Below, piece after piece: positions 16,734 to 24,157 of a DNA stretch of 40,105 bases. The stretch comes from a virus: positions 1 through 40,105 of the IMG/VR virus record IMGVR_UViG_3300032308_001496. One strand, given 5' to 3'. The notes below the pieces were generated by a model, which saw nothing but the letters and a program-made list of their open reading frames with translations, was not told the origin of the DNA and ran no database searches. The translations under genes were made by a program, and so were the position numbers. Every line of letters begins with the position of its first letter. The first letter of the stretch is position 1.

Positions 16734-18362
16734 TTAGTAGCTGCCGCCTCCGCGGGACTTCATAGAGTCGCCGTCGATGAACATGGCGTCGGAGAGGCAG
16801 ATATAACGGCAAAGATCTACCCAGTCTTTAACGGCCCCGCGCTTTCCGTCAGCAGCGGTGTAGGTCTGCAGCGCATAGATCGTGTTCTTGCAGTTCTCTG
16901 AAATGTACAGCCGCGGTTGGTTGCGGGCGTCTACCGGGAGTTCGGGATTGTATGACAGGGCGTCATTGATCATGCCAACGCCCTCGTCAATGGAGTCGCC
17001 CGGGGTGGCCGTGAAGAACATGTCAAGGCTTGCCATCTCATCGATGAGGGTCGTTGGCGCTTCCTTGCCAAGGGTCTTGGAGTGCCCATACCGGCTGTCC
17101 ATCCACCTTTCAAAGATGGGCTCGCCGGCCTCAACGCGCAGGATCTCGTCCTTGTACCGCTCGAGGCCAAAGCCGAAGTCCTGCATGGCGGGACCAGGGC
17201 GGCCGTCCATTTTCTTGCCATCGGGCAGCGCCCACTCGCCCGCGTAGCCAACGCCCTCAACATAATCAATCTGGTTAGGCCATTCCCGGTAAATGATAGT
17301 GCGTCCCGCGGCGTCGAAAACCGTCCACAGCATGGCCCAGTTCTTCCCGCTCGCCGGATCGACCCAATGGTAGCGGGTGCCGGCTGGGACATCGGCGTGC
17401 CGTATAACGTGGACCTTGGGATTGAAGAGCGGGAAGCGGCCAGCGATGGCTTTGGTCGGGACGCCGTAAGCGCGCGTGAGGATTTTCTCGCGGGTCTCGC
17501 TCTGCAGCTCGCGCTTCATGCGGGACCAGCCGGCCCAAGGGTTGCTCTGCGTGTGGAAGTAGAGAACTGGGCGGCCCTTGGGGTTGATTTGCTCAACCGG
17601 CACCTGCTCGTAGCCGACAACCTTGCCGTCAACGTCTTTGCGCGGTAGCAGCTCGGCGTCCACCTCGTGGAGGTTCTTCGCGCCGTTGAGGTAGTCGGCG
17701 ACCGTGGGCGACCAGCCTTGCACCGGCGTGAATGTCACGGCGAGCTTGCCGTTGCGGTCAACGAGGCGGAACCGGAGGGTTTCTAGGACATCGAGCGGGA
17801 CCAATTCGTCACACCAACAGGCATCGATCTCGCCGCCTTCAATTGTGGACGGATCTTGGGCGTAATTGCGGAATATGCAGACCGCTTGGTTGGGGGCAAC
17901 GAATTTTGCCTCGGTAAAACCGCCCTTGACGCTGTAGGTGATGTTCGTGACCTGGCCCTTGCGCGCGTTCCTCCACTCGGGAGGCATATATTTCCAGATG
18001 CGGGGCTGCTGCAGCTCAATGGAGTTCGGCGCGGTGGTCTGAAAGCACCAGACAACTGCTCCGGGCTTGCTGTACATCGTCTTGATGACCTCCTTGGCCG
18101 CCCACTCGGTTTTTCCTGAGCGGTTTCCGCCCATGACAAGCAACTCGCGGTGTTTTTCGAGGAGTTCGGACGCGCGGCGCCACACCGGAGGAATGTATCC
18201 GTTGCGAAATGGGTCGGATGCCTCGCGCGCGATGAGTTCTTCGCGCTTTTTTAGATAGTTCCAGCCGGTTTCAGCATCGACGGATGCCAAGTAGTCGTGG
18301 TCGAGGACCATGACTGGATGGTCGGACGGCGTGAAGCGGCGCTGGTGTTCGTTAAGTTGCAC
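16734..18362 (-). CDS. terL: Terminase large subunit (542 aa)
   Basis: The ATPase domain has Walker A GGNRSGKTE (residues 78-86) and Walker B CWCDE (182-186). The C-terminal part has a nuclease-type domain; PASGKNWAMLWTVFD (residues about 318-332) fits the start of the nuclease. The enzyme cuts concatemers and pumps DNA into the procapsid through the portal. GTG at 18362 is the first possible start; an ATG for MVLDHDY lies 18 codons in. No clear ribosome site. Confidence 0.93.
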   Translation of the reverse strand: MQLNEHQRRFTPSDHPVMVLDHDYLASVDAETGWNYLKKREELIAREASDPFRNGYIPPVWRRASELLEKHRELLVMGGNRSGKTEWAAKEVIKTMYSKPGAVVWCFQTTAPNSIELQQPRIWKYMPPEWRNARKGQVTNITYSVKGGFTEAKFVAPNQAVCIFRNYAQDPSTIEGGEIDACWCDELVPLDVLETLRFRLVDRNGKLAVTFTPVQGWSPTVADYLNGAKNLHEVDAELLPRKDVDGKVVGYEQVPVEQINPKGRPVLYFHTQSNPWAGWSRMKRELQSETREKILTRAYGVPTKAIAGRFPLFNPKVHVIRHADVPAGTRYHWVDPASGKNWAMLWTVFDAAGRTIIYREWPNQIDYVEGVGYAGEWALPDGKKMDGRPGPAMQDFGFGLERYKDEILRVEAGEPIFERWMDSRYGHSKTLGKEAPTTLIDEMASLDMFFTATPGDSIDEGVGMINDALSYNPELPVDARNQPRLYISENCKNTIYALQTYTAADGKRGAVKDWVDLCRYICLSDAMFIDGDSMKSRGGGSY

Positions 18363-18374
18363 TGCAGGAGGATC

Positions 18375-18447
18375 TAAAGCGCCGGCGGGTTAGCGCACAG
18401 GAACCCTCCCAGACACCTGTTTTGTTGAGTGCCTCGCCGGCGCTTTA
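18375..18447. repeat. 13-bp inverted repeat before terL
   Basis: TAAAGCGCCGGCG (18375-18387) and CGCCGGCGCTTTA (18435-18447) are perfect complements around a 47-nt loop, which contains an inner ACAGG/CCTGT pair. The structure covers the end of the 85-aa gene and stands 12 nt before the GTG of terL. It could be an RNA element controlling terL or a packaging (pac/cos-like) site. Confidence 0.7.
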
Positions 18448-18647
18448 AAATTCGTTCCCACGATGTCCATCGTTGGGTTTTCCAAGACAGTCACTTGATC
18501 CGAGCGGAAGTGCCGGATGCGCCCGCCGTCCTCGAGGACAATGGCGAAGATGTCGTTCGACAGCGGCCCGCCGGACTCAACGTAGAGCAGGCTGCCGTAG
18601 CCGACCGGGGTCTCAACCGGGACGATGCGCTGGAATTCGTGGATCAT
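18390..18647 (-). CDS. Unknown phage protein, conserved beta type (85 aa)
   Basis: The pattern VETPVGYGSLLYV-ES-G then NDIFAIVLEDGGRIRHFRSDQV matches small phage proteins of unknown function, probably an SH3-like barrel. The start lies just after the T6 run, and the 3' end is inside the large inverted repeat at 18375-18447. Position before terL leaves room for a packaging role, but the sequence is unlike a small terminase. Confidence 0.62.
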   Translation of the reverse strand: MIHEFQRIVPVETPVGYGSLLYVESGGPLSNDIFAIVLEDGGRIRHFRSDQVTVLENPTMDIVGTNFKAPARHSTKQVSGRVPVR

Positions 18648-18650
18648 CGC

Positions 18651-18692
18651 AAAAAATGAGACGGCGCGGGAGTTGGCTGCAAGCCCTCCCGC
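18651..18692 (-). terminator. Hairpin plus T6 at the early/late boundary
   Basis: On the minus strand GCGGGAG pairs with CTCCCGC (7 bp) and GGCT with AGCC inside it (loop TGC), followed 9 nt later by TTTTTT just before the next start. The gap between stem and T run is longer than usual, so this may be an attenuator or partial terminator rather than a full stop. It separates replication from packaging genes in a gap (18648-18780) that otherwise shows nothing. Confidence 0.5.
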
Positions 18693-18780
18693 TGGTACAC
18701 ACCACGTTTTCTCGGTCGGCGTAGGCTACACCACATAGCCGCCGTAACCGTTGCAGAACCTTTGATGCCGTCAGTTAAAT

Positions 18781-18954
18781 TCATCGGCGTGCTTTTCGTT
18801 CGGAAAACGCCTTGGCGAGCCTTGAGACCTTGCAGGTGCTGCGTAGCTTACAAGCCTCCTGCACCGCGGCTCGGGCCTGCTTGAGCAGAGCCTTGACCTC
18901 TGGCGAGTCAGTTGGCTCAATGCTCAGGTCGTACATATCTCTGGGTTTAGTCAT
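18781..18954 (-). CDS. Small basic protein, unknown (57 aa)
   Basis: ATG at 18954 leads an acidic start and a helical basic body with two cysteines (EACKL, STCKV) and a C-terminal SERKARR. No family is recognised. It is the last gene before the 133-bp gap and terminator-like hairpin upstream of the packaging genes. Confidence 0.58.
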   Translation of the reverse strand: MTKPRDMYDLSIEPTDSPEVKALLKQARAAVQEACKLRSTCKVSRLAKAFSERKARR

Positions 18955-18959
18955 AAAAG

Positions 18960-19115
18960 TCAGGGTTGGCCGGCAACGCAGATGTAGAGGAAGCCAAAAT
19001 TGGCAAAACTGTAGCCAAGGAATGCGATTGATAATCCCAAGTTCCCTTCGCGGTAGAAGCCGGCGGCGGTCACCAGATAGCAGACGGTAGTGATTAGCAG
19101 GGGTGTGAACGTCAT
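18960..19115 (-). CDS. Small two-span membrane protein (51 aa)
   Basis: Two hydrophobic segments (LLITTVCYLVTAAGF and IAFLGYSFANFGFLYICVA) are joined by a charged turn (YREGN). The start overlaps the previous stop and the stop lies 5 nt before the next start. Role unknown; a minor holin or host-membrane protein is possible. Confidence 0.6.
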   Translation of the reverse strand: MTFTPLLITTVCYLVTAAGFYREGNLGLSIAFLGYSFANFGFLYICVAGQP

Positions 19116-19378
19116 TCGTCCCACCCTTCCCGCAGATGGCCGAAGTCGCGCGGTTCAGTAACCTCGACGCCGCCGGTGCCGCAGACACCGCAGGTGTCGA
19201 TGTGCCAAGTGGCGCCGTAGGGGTTGCCTTCGGGGCGCTTGCCGTGCTTCCGGCCGCACTCGGCGCATATCCAACTTGGATATGGGCGTTTGGTTTTGTT
19301 GGGGAATATCATTTCAAAGTTGCGGCGATAGGCGTTGCCATTCACCGCACGCGGGGTGTCCCCTTTGCCTGCGCTCAT
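19112..19378 (-). CDS. Zinc-ribbon-like phage protein (88 aa)
   Basis: ATG at 19378 gives MSAGKGDTPR, a start seen in small phage proteins. Two CxxC knuckles (CAECG near residue 38 and CGVCG near 63) could bind one zinc. The end is acidic (REGWDE). It overlaps neighbours by 4 nt. Function unknown; protein or nucleic-acid binding is likely. Confidence 0.66.
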   Translation of the reverse strand: MSAGKGDTPRAVNGNAYRRNFEMIFPNKTKRPYPSWICAECGRKHGKRPEGNPYGATWHIDTCGVCGTGGVEVTEPRDFGHLREGWDE

Positions 19379-19620
19379 CGCTTTATGTCCTCCCAAAACA
19401 CTTGCCGGTAGTGCTCTTCGATTTTCTCCATGTTTTCTATGGCGCCGGGTTCGGCGACGATGCGCTCCAGATCCCAAGACATCGGCATGTGCTTGAGGCG
19501 GTTGCGTGCTTCGCGGCGGACCTCCGAGGGCACCCGCTTGATCTTGCCTGGCACGCACAGCTCCGACAGGAAATGTCGGGCCATGGCGATTGCGCGGGCT
19601 TGTTCAAGCGGGGTGCTCAT
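19375..19620 (-). CDS. Unknown phage protein, BPSL0761-like (81 aa)
   Basis: The order STPLEQARAIAMARHFLSEL, then a Pro-containing turn, then VPSEVRREARNRLKHMP matches small phage proteins that I recognise as BPSL0761-like, of unknown function. Its stop overlaps the next start. The protein is helical and acidic at the end. Confidence 0.65.
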   Translation of the reverse strand: MSTPLEQARAIAMARHFLSELCVPGKIKRVPSEVRREARNRLKHMPMSWDLERIVAEPGAIENMEKIEEHYRQVFWEDIKR

Positions 19621-19622
19621 GT

Positions 19623-19772
19623 TTATCGGCGGGTCTTGGCGGTCTTCGCGCTTTGCTTGAATGCCTTAGCGGTGGGCGCGCCGGCAGATCCGGGTTTGCG
19701 CATGCGCTCACCGCTTCCGGCGGCGATGCGGGCCTGTTTGGCATTGATATTGGCGTATAGTCCTTTTTTCAT
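19623..19772 (-). CDS. Small basic phage protein (49 aa)
   Basis: The sequence opens MKKGLYANINAK and continues with RIAAGSGERMRKPGSAGAPTAK, a pattern that recurs in small basic phage proteins of unknown role. The start overlaps the previous stop by 4 nt. It is disordered and Lys/Arg-rich, so DNA or capsid contact is conceivable. It stands with other very small genes just before the packaging block. Confidence 0.7.
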   Translation of the reverse strand: MKKGLYANINAKQARIAAGSGERMRKPGSAGAPTAKAFKQSAKTAKTRR

Positions 19773-20140
19773 GGTTGGGTTTTTGGTTTTTTTTGGAGGC
19801 GAAGGAGGGCTTCGCGGAAGAGGTAAGATTGGATGTAGGCGCCGGTCTCCTCGTCGTTGCTGACGATGTGGCGCAGGACGTGGGCCGTGACGTGATACAG
19901 CTCGTGGACGAGCGAGCCGATGTCGTCTGCGTCCTCAATCCAGATGACGGCATGGCTGTTGAAGCACATCGCCCAAGCGGCATCGCCCTCGTCTGGGGCG
20001 TTGTCAGGATCGTTGGGATCAAGCTGCAAGATCGCCACGCACCGCCGCAGCGCCGTGCTCTGAGGGGTGCCGGCGAAGAACTCAACGGCAAGGCCGAAAG
20101 TTCCCTCGCGCACAACGAAGCGGCGGGCGGGGCGTTTCAT
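19769..20140 (-). CDS. HExxH zincin-like phage protein (123 aa)
   Basis: ATG at 20140 opens a basic segment (RPARRFVVREG). The middle is beta-rich; residues 79-83 read HELYH, an HExxH metallopeptidase motif, followed by VTAHVLRHI. It may cut a host or phage protein or be a catalytic remnant. A longer frame reaches back into the exonuclease. No ImmA-type partner (repressor) lies beside it. Confidence 0.68.
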   Translation of the reverse strand: MKRPARRFVVREGTFGLAVEFFAGTPQSTALRRCVAILQLDPNDPDNAPDEGDAAWAMCFNSHAVIWIEDADDIGSLVHELYHVTAHVLRHIVSNDEETGAYIQSYLFREALLRLQKKPKTQP

Positions 20141-20141
20141 G

Positions 20142-20900
20142 TTAGGCTGCTTTTTTGTACTCCAGCTGGGTGTAGTAAAGTTCCAGACGTTTCTGGAAAA
20201 CCTTCCATGCGGGCTCTGCGCTAAACATCCAGGCGATCTCAAAGTCGTCTGGTGACTCCTTGCCGATGCGGACGATGCCGCGGCGTTGGATCTTCATGTC
20301 GGGCCGGTTCTCGTTCCAGAGCTGCTCGTAGGCGGCCAGCTGGAAGCGGTGCGCGGGCCAGATGCCCTTCGATGTCTTCCAGTCGAGGAGGACGATCTTT
20401 CCGTCCTTGTCCCGGCTGGGCGCATCGATGGTGCCGCCAAACATGTGCTGCTCGCTGACCAGTTGCACCTCAGGTTCAAGGATGGTGAAGCCTTCGTTGT
20501 CCCACCAGCGGCGGAAGTTGCCGAAGGCGATGGTGGCCTTTTCGATGTCGGCCGCGGAGAACTCGCTCAAGTCGGCTTCGTGGCCGTGGAGAAAGCACTC
20601 AATCATAAAGTGGCAAACCGTGCCGATGTCGGCGGCTTGGTCGCGCACTTTCCGGTAGTCAAGGCCGCGGCTGCCCAAGTCCCACGCCCAATGAATGAGC
20701 GAGGAGCCGTCATCGCCGATCTTGGCGATGGTGCTGGCGCCGGGGACTTGCGTGCCGTCCTTGAGCAGGTATTTCTGGTGGCTGCGGGTCTTCTGCAGCT
20801 TAACGATTTTTTGGCCCGCCGCGTTGAAGCGGTCGGGCTCAATGGTGGCGACTACCTTGCGCTTGCGCGCGGCTGCCGTGCGTGGTGTTTTGGCAGGCAT
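20142..20900 (-). CDS. PD-(D/E)XK exonuclease, RecB/Cas4-like (252 aa)
   Basis: The catalytic order is H97 in GTVCHFMIE, D159 in GTIDAP, and D173-W-K175 in LLDWKTS, then a Q-x-x-A-Y helix (FQLAAY) typical of RecB-type nucleases. The N-terminus is basic. It probably trims DNA ends for recombination with the SSB encoded 5 nt upstream. Confidence 0.82.
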   Translation of the reverse strand: MPAKTPRTAAARKRKVVATIEPDRFNAAGQKIVKLQKTRSHQKYLLKDGTQVPGASTIAKIGDDGSSLIHWAWDLGSRGLDYRKVRDQAADIGTVCHFMIECFLHGHEADLSEFSAADIEKATIAFGNFRRWWDNEGFTILEPEVQLVSEQHMFGGTIDAPSRDKDGKIVLLDWKTSKGIWPAHRFQLAAYEQLWNENRPDMKIQRRGIVRIGKESPDDFEIAWMFSAEPAWKVFQKRLELYYTQLEYKKAA

Positions 20901-20905
20901 GGGGA

Positions 20906-21481
20906 TTACCAGCTGATCTCTTGGTCGTCGGTGCCGGTCTTGGCTGCGGGGGCTTTGGCCTCGCTCACGTCGAAGCCGTAAGCCTCAGCGGTGCCGCCGT
21001 TGCCCCAGGTGACGAGGTCAAGGACTTGGACCGCCTTCGGTTGCAGCGTGATGCCGGCACCGAGGCTGGCCGTGTACCAGCAGTAGGGGACAACGGCGAT
21101 CTTGAGCCTGCTGCCGCCGCCGATGTTCACGTCTTCTTCCTTGCCGGTCGCGTCAAACAAGGTCGGCTTGCGCGAGTACTCTTCGCCGGTTTCTTTGTTT
21201 TTGCCCATGGCGGGAACTTTCAGCTTGAGCTGGACGAGGCCGTCGTTGTCTTCCCACGGTGCGGGGTGCAGTTTGAGTTTGTCCTTCTTCAGCTCGCGCT
21301 TCTTGTCGGCCAAGAACTCAGCGAAGAGGGCTTCGATTTGTTTGATGAACGGCTCGGCGTCCGCAGAGGACATCTCGAGGTTGACTTTGTAGACGCCGAC
21401 CTCGGAGAACTTGGTGTCCGGGCGGTTGAGGCTGGGGAAGCGAGCGATGCCCGCAGGTGTGGTTAGGGTTTTTGTTGCCAT
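20906..21481 (-). CDS. ssb: Single-stranded DNA-binding protein, T7 gp2.5-like (191 aa)
   Basis: The order N-terminal beta region (TTPAGIARFPSL), helical insert with KKRELKKDKLKL, then a beta barrel ending in VLDLVTWGNGGTAEAYGFDV matches T7 gp2.5-type proteins. The C-terminus is acidic and ends in an aromatic (DDQEISW), the tail through which gp2.5-type proteins contact partners. It coats single strands in replication and recombination beside the nearby nucleases. Confidence 0.82.
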   Translation of the reverse strand: MATKTLTTPAGIARFPSLNRPDTKFSEVGVYKVNLEMSSADAEPFIKQIEALFAEFLADKKRELKKDKLKLHPAPWEDNDGLVQLKLKVPAMGKNKETGEEYSRKPTLFDATGKEEDVNIGGGSRLKIAVVPYCWYTASLGAGITLQPKAVQVLDLVTWGNGGTAEAYGFDVSEAKAPAAKTGTDDQEISW

Positions 21482-21485
21482 GATG

Positions 21486-21845
21486 TTATTTGGTTTGTGG
21501 TTGTGTTTGTGTTGGTACTAAGAAATCGGAGCGGCGCAGGATGGTGAGGAAATCGTCTGCGCGCAGGGTGACGAGCCAGTCCTCGCCAGTGCGCTTATGG
21601 GCAACGACCGGGAAGAGCTTGTCCTTGGCGTCGCGGATAGCCTGGGCGAGCCAGTCTTTGATCTTGGTCACTTGGCAAAATTTGACTTCCCAGTGGATGT
21701 CGGGAAGACACGGGCAGACGACATCGGGCGAGTCGCCGAGGCCGGAGAACTGCTGGCCGCGGCGGATACCGGAGTCGCCAAAGGCTTCGCGCAGCTCGTC
21801 GCGCCACATGCGTTCGCCGCGGGCGCCTTTGGCTCGGGAGTTCAT
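21486..21845 (-). CDS. PD-(D/E)XK nuclease, Holliday-junction resolvase-like (119 aa)
   Basis: GARGERMWRDEL (about residues 7-18), DSPDVV with D41, and HWEVKF with E53 and K55 give the order E-D-E-x-K of small Hjc/resolvase-like nucleases. It likely resolves branched DNA before packaging. It starts 4 nt inside the end of dnaB and precedes the SSB gene. Confidence 0.68.
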   Translation of the reverse strand: MNSRAKGARGERMWRDELREAFGDSGIRRGQQFSGLGDSPDVVCPCLPDIHWEVKFCQVTKIKDWLAQAIRDAKDKLFPVVAHKRTGEDWLVTLRADDFLTILRRSDFLVPTQTQPQTK

Positions 21846-23230
21846 TTGTAGAAGACCTCCTGCACTTGCCGGGAGGGCGCGTATACCGAGTCGTCGCTGT
21901 CTGTAGTGCGGCTGCCGAGGGCGGCGTTTTCAAAGCGGGTCAGGCGCGGACGCCACACCAAGCTGACCTTCCCGGTGGCGCCGGCGCGGTGCTTGGCGAT
22001 GATCAGCTCAGCGTCTTGCGGGTCGGGCTCAGTCTCTTGGTCGGCGGCGTAGTAGCAGGGGCGGTGCAGCAGGCACACCAAGTCGGCGTCTTGCTCGATG
22101 CTGCCGGATTCGCGGAGGTCGCTCATCTTCGGCCGGTTGTCAACGGCTCGCTCGGCGTTGCGGTTCACCTGGGCGGCCGCGATGACCGGGACGCCCAATT
22201 CCATGGCCATCGCCTTTAAGCCTCTTGAGACGAAGCCGACTTCGTTTTCGCGGGATTGGGCGCCGACGTGGCTGACCAGCTGCAGGTAGTCCACAAAGAT
22301 CGCTTTGACGCCCCACCGGCGGACGGCCAAGCGGGCGCGGCCGCGGATGTCCAACATGGTGAGACCGCCGCGGTCGTCTACATAGAGCGGCTCGCTGGCG
22401 AACTGGTCGGCGGCTTGCGTGATGCGCAGCTTCGATGCGTGGTCGAGGAAGCCGTTGCGGATGACTTCGATGTTGGTCTCAGCGCGGCCGAGGACAACGC
22501 GGCAGCCCAGCTCGTTGGCGGGCATTTCGAGGGAGAAATAAAGCGCGGGCACGCCGCGGCGGATCATGTTTTCGCACATGTTCAGCATGAGCGCGGACTT
22601 ACCCATAGCGGGACGGCCGGCAACGATGGTGAGCTGACCTGGGCGCAGGCCGCCGGTCATGTAATCGAATGCCTTGAAGCCGGTCTCAACGCCCAACTTT
22701 TGGCCGGGGATCATCAGCTTCTCCAATTCTTCAAGCAGGCCGGGCACGATGGCAGACGCGGGACGCATGCTGTCGGTGGACTGGCCGAGGGAGAGCGACA
22801 AGACGGACTCTCCGGCGTCCTGCAGGACATCGTCGGCGGGTTGGCTCATGTCGGAGGCGGCGGATTGCAGGCGGCTGGCGGCATGAAGAATGGCGCGGCG
22901 GGCGTGGAGGTCACGCAGGGTCTGGACGTGGTACTCGACCGCCGCGGGTCCACCGGCGGTGTGGCTAACCATGTCGGTCACGGCACCAGCGCCGCCAACG
23001 AACTCAAGGCGGTCGTGGCTGGCGAGGACTTGTGTCACTGCGATGATGTTCGGCACGCCGCCGGCCGCGCGAATGTCGCGGATGACGCCAAAAACTTGGG
23101 CGTGGGCTGGGGTAAAAAAGAGGTCGGCGTTAAGGCCGGCGATCTCGTCGATCATCCCAGGCTCAGACATAAGGGCGCCGAGAACGGCGGCTTCGACCTC
23201 GGGGGCGTTAGGCGTGACTTGTTTTTTCAT
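21842..23230 (-). CDS. dnaB: Replicative DNA helicase, DnaB type (462 aa)
   Basis: The N-terminal domain opens with PNAPEVEAAVLGAL, typical of DnaB. The RecA-like motor has Walker A GRPAMGKSA (residues 205-213), a Walker B region (IFVDYLQLV) and the DnaB signature motifs LKAMAMELGVPVIAAAQVNR and SDLRESGSIEQDADLV. It unwinds DNA at the fork with ATP. The phage has no polymerase, so it would use the host replisome loaded through the initiator at 25548. The start is coupled to the 31-aa membrane gene. Confidence 0.95.
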   Translation of the reverse strand: MKKQVTPNAPEVEAAVLGALMSEPGMIDEIAGLNADLFFTPAHAQVFGVIRDIRAAGGVPNIIAVTQVLASHDRLEFVGGAGAVTDMVSHTAGGPAAVEYHVQTLRDLHARRAILHAASRLQSAASDMSQPADDVLQDAGESVLSLSLGQSTDSMRPASAIVPGLLEELEKLMIPGQKLGVETGFKAFDYMTGGLRPGQLTIVAGRPAMGKSALMLNMCENMIRRGVPALYFSLEMPANELGCRVVLGRAETNIEVIRNGFLDHASKLRITQAADQFASEPLYVDDRGGLTMLDIRGRARLAVRRWGVKAIFVDYLQLVSHVGAQSRENEVGFVSRGLKAMAMELGVPVIAAAQVNRNAERAVDNRPKMSDLRESGSIEQDADLVCLLHRPCYYAADQETEPDPQDAELIIAKHRAGATGKVSLVWRPRLTRFENAALGSRTTDSDDSVYAPSRQVQEVFYK

Positions 23231-23322
23231 GCGTAGGGGTCGTTGTCGTTAGCTTCGAGGATTGCTATGACAATCATCACCAAGAGCAGGAACAGCAGAT
23301 AGCTGAGCAGCAAGGCGTTCAT
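23227..23322 (-). CDS. 31-aa single-span membrane protein
   Basis: A strong GGAGGAAG ribosome site precedes ATG at 23322, and the stop TGA overlaps the DnaB start (ATGA). Almost all of residues 3-22 are hydrophobic (LLLSYLLFLLLVMIVIAIL), followed by a short acidic tail. The ribosome site and coupling are the evidence that this tiny gene is real despite lying inside the end of the 71-aa gene. Function unknown. Confidence 0.62.
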   Translation of the reverse strand: MNALLLSYLLFLLLVMIVIAILEANDNDPYA

Positions 23323-23464
23323 CGCGCTTCCTCCGTAGGTCGGCGCGCCGCTTCAGCCAGCGGTCGCACGCGGCGTCCACCATGGGGATGCTTTCTTCGG
23401 TAAATGGGTCGAGCCATATGTGTGGTGCGGTTTCGGGTTGGGGTAAGTCGGCGAAATTTTCCAT
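23249..23464 (-). CDS. Unknown protein (71 aa)
   Basis: ATG at 23464 is chosen because the longer frame would begin inside the triple TGTCCA array. The protein has an acidic N-terminus and a basic helix (RWLKRRADLRRKRDERL, residues about 35-51) that could bind nucleic acid. Its 3' end overlaps the small membrane gene at 23227-23322 by 74 nt in another frame. No family recognised. Confidence 0.5.
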   Translation of the reverse strand: MENFADLPQPETAPHIWLDPFTEESIPMVDAACDRWLKRRADLRRKRDERLAAQLSAVPALGDDCHSNPRS

Positions 23465-23497
23465 GGCACTTAAGACTGCGTGTGGTGTGCCGCGGTG

Positions 23498-23523
23498 TGT
23501 CCATGAGTGTCCAACAATGTCCA
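23498..23523. promoter_or_regulatory. Triple phased operator TGTCCA
   Basis: TGTCCA occurs at 23498-23503, 23508-23513 and 23518-23523, exactly 10 bp apart, in the gap between two minus-strand genes. The first ten bases, TGTCCATGAG, also occur at 31934 in the integrase start. With three perfect copies in phase this is the clearest operator-like array of the genome. No -10/-35 was recognised nearby. Confidence 0.62.
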
Positions 23524-23525
23524 CA

Positions 23526-23780
23526 TCATGGCAAGGGTTTTTCTTGGGGTGGGTAAAGATTTCTTGGGTCAGTGGCGAGAAGGGCTTCGTGCTTGGCGTC
23601 GGACGCCTTGGGGGTCAGCGCGGCGCAGCCTTGGAGGGCGGCCCTGAGCTGATTGCGCTGGGCGATTAGCTCGGCCACTTCAGCCTCGAGGTCGCGGATG
23701 TCAGCGGCCTGAGCGGCGACCTGACTGCGGAGAAACGAGGTCTCCGCAGTGGGGCCGAAGTTGATTTGTCCGAGGGTCAC
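23526..23780 (-). CDS. Coiled-coil protein, unknown (84 aa)
   Basis: Residues about 15-55 form a strong predicted coiled coil (QVAAQAADIRDLEAEV, then ELIAQRNQLRAALQ). The C-terminus is Pro-rich. It overlaps the previous gene by 4 nt and ends 3 bases before the triple TGTCCA site. No family recognised. Confidence 0.6.
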   Translation of the reverse strand: MTLGQINFGPTAETSFLRSQVAAQAADIRDLEAEVAELIAQRNQLRAALQGCAALTPKASDAKHEALLATDPRNLYPPQEKPLP

Positions 23781-23965
23781 GCCGCCCGCCTTTCCGGTGT
23801 GACGGCGCCGTAAAGCCAGGCAGACTTGCGGAAGTTGGGATCGGTGATGATGCCGCGAGACACCAAGAAGCGGTCGCAGGCTGCGTGGATTTCAAGGTGG
23901 CGAATGTAAGGGCAGCCGGGGACGCCGCCCTCGATCTTCTGCGTCTTGCCGTTTTTGGTCATCAT
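23777..23965 (-). CDS. Small protein, unknown (62 aa)
   Basis: A polar protein with two cysteines (GCPYI, AACDRF) and a basic C-terminus. It overlaps both neighbours by 4 nt, as expected for coupled early genes. No family is recognised. Confidence 0.58.
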   Translation of the reverse strand: MMTKNGKTQKIEGGVPGCPYIRHLEIHAACDRFLVSRGIITDPNFRKSAWLYGAVTPERRAA

Positions 23966-24132
23966 TTAAGTTCCTCCTTGAGGCTGATCTTTTCCCAGAC
24001 GACCTGGAGGGCCATGAGGTTCGCGATGGTTTGCTCGAAGAGGTCGTCGATGACCTCGGCGTTGATGGTTGGGCGGCCGTTGTCGCAAGTGACTGCGGGT
24101 GGTTTTTTCTTGGTGGGTGTTTTGGTTTTCAT
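23962..24132 (-). CDS. Small basic protein, unknown (56 aa)
   Basis: ATG at 24132 starts a Lys/Thr/Pro-rich tail (TKTPTKKKPP) followed by a helical, acidic C-terminal part. The 3' end overlaps the next start. The palindromic operator and the G run lie in its leader, so its expression may be regulated. A longer frame runs back into the nuclease gene and lacks a plausible start. Confidence 0.58.
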   Translation of the reverse strand: MKTKTPTKKKPPAVTCDNGRPTINAEVIDDLFEQTIANLMALQVVWEKISLKEELK

Positions 24133-24157
24133 ATGTATACAAAAGTACAGTAGGGGG

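Noticed and set aside
22256-23236. A 326-residue plus-strand frame opposite dnaB
   Set aside because: Antisense of a well-conserved helicase; no own start signal.
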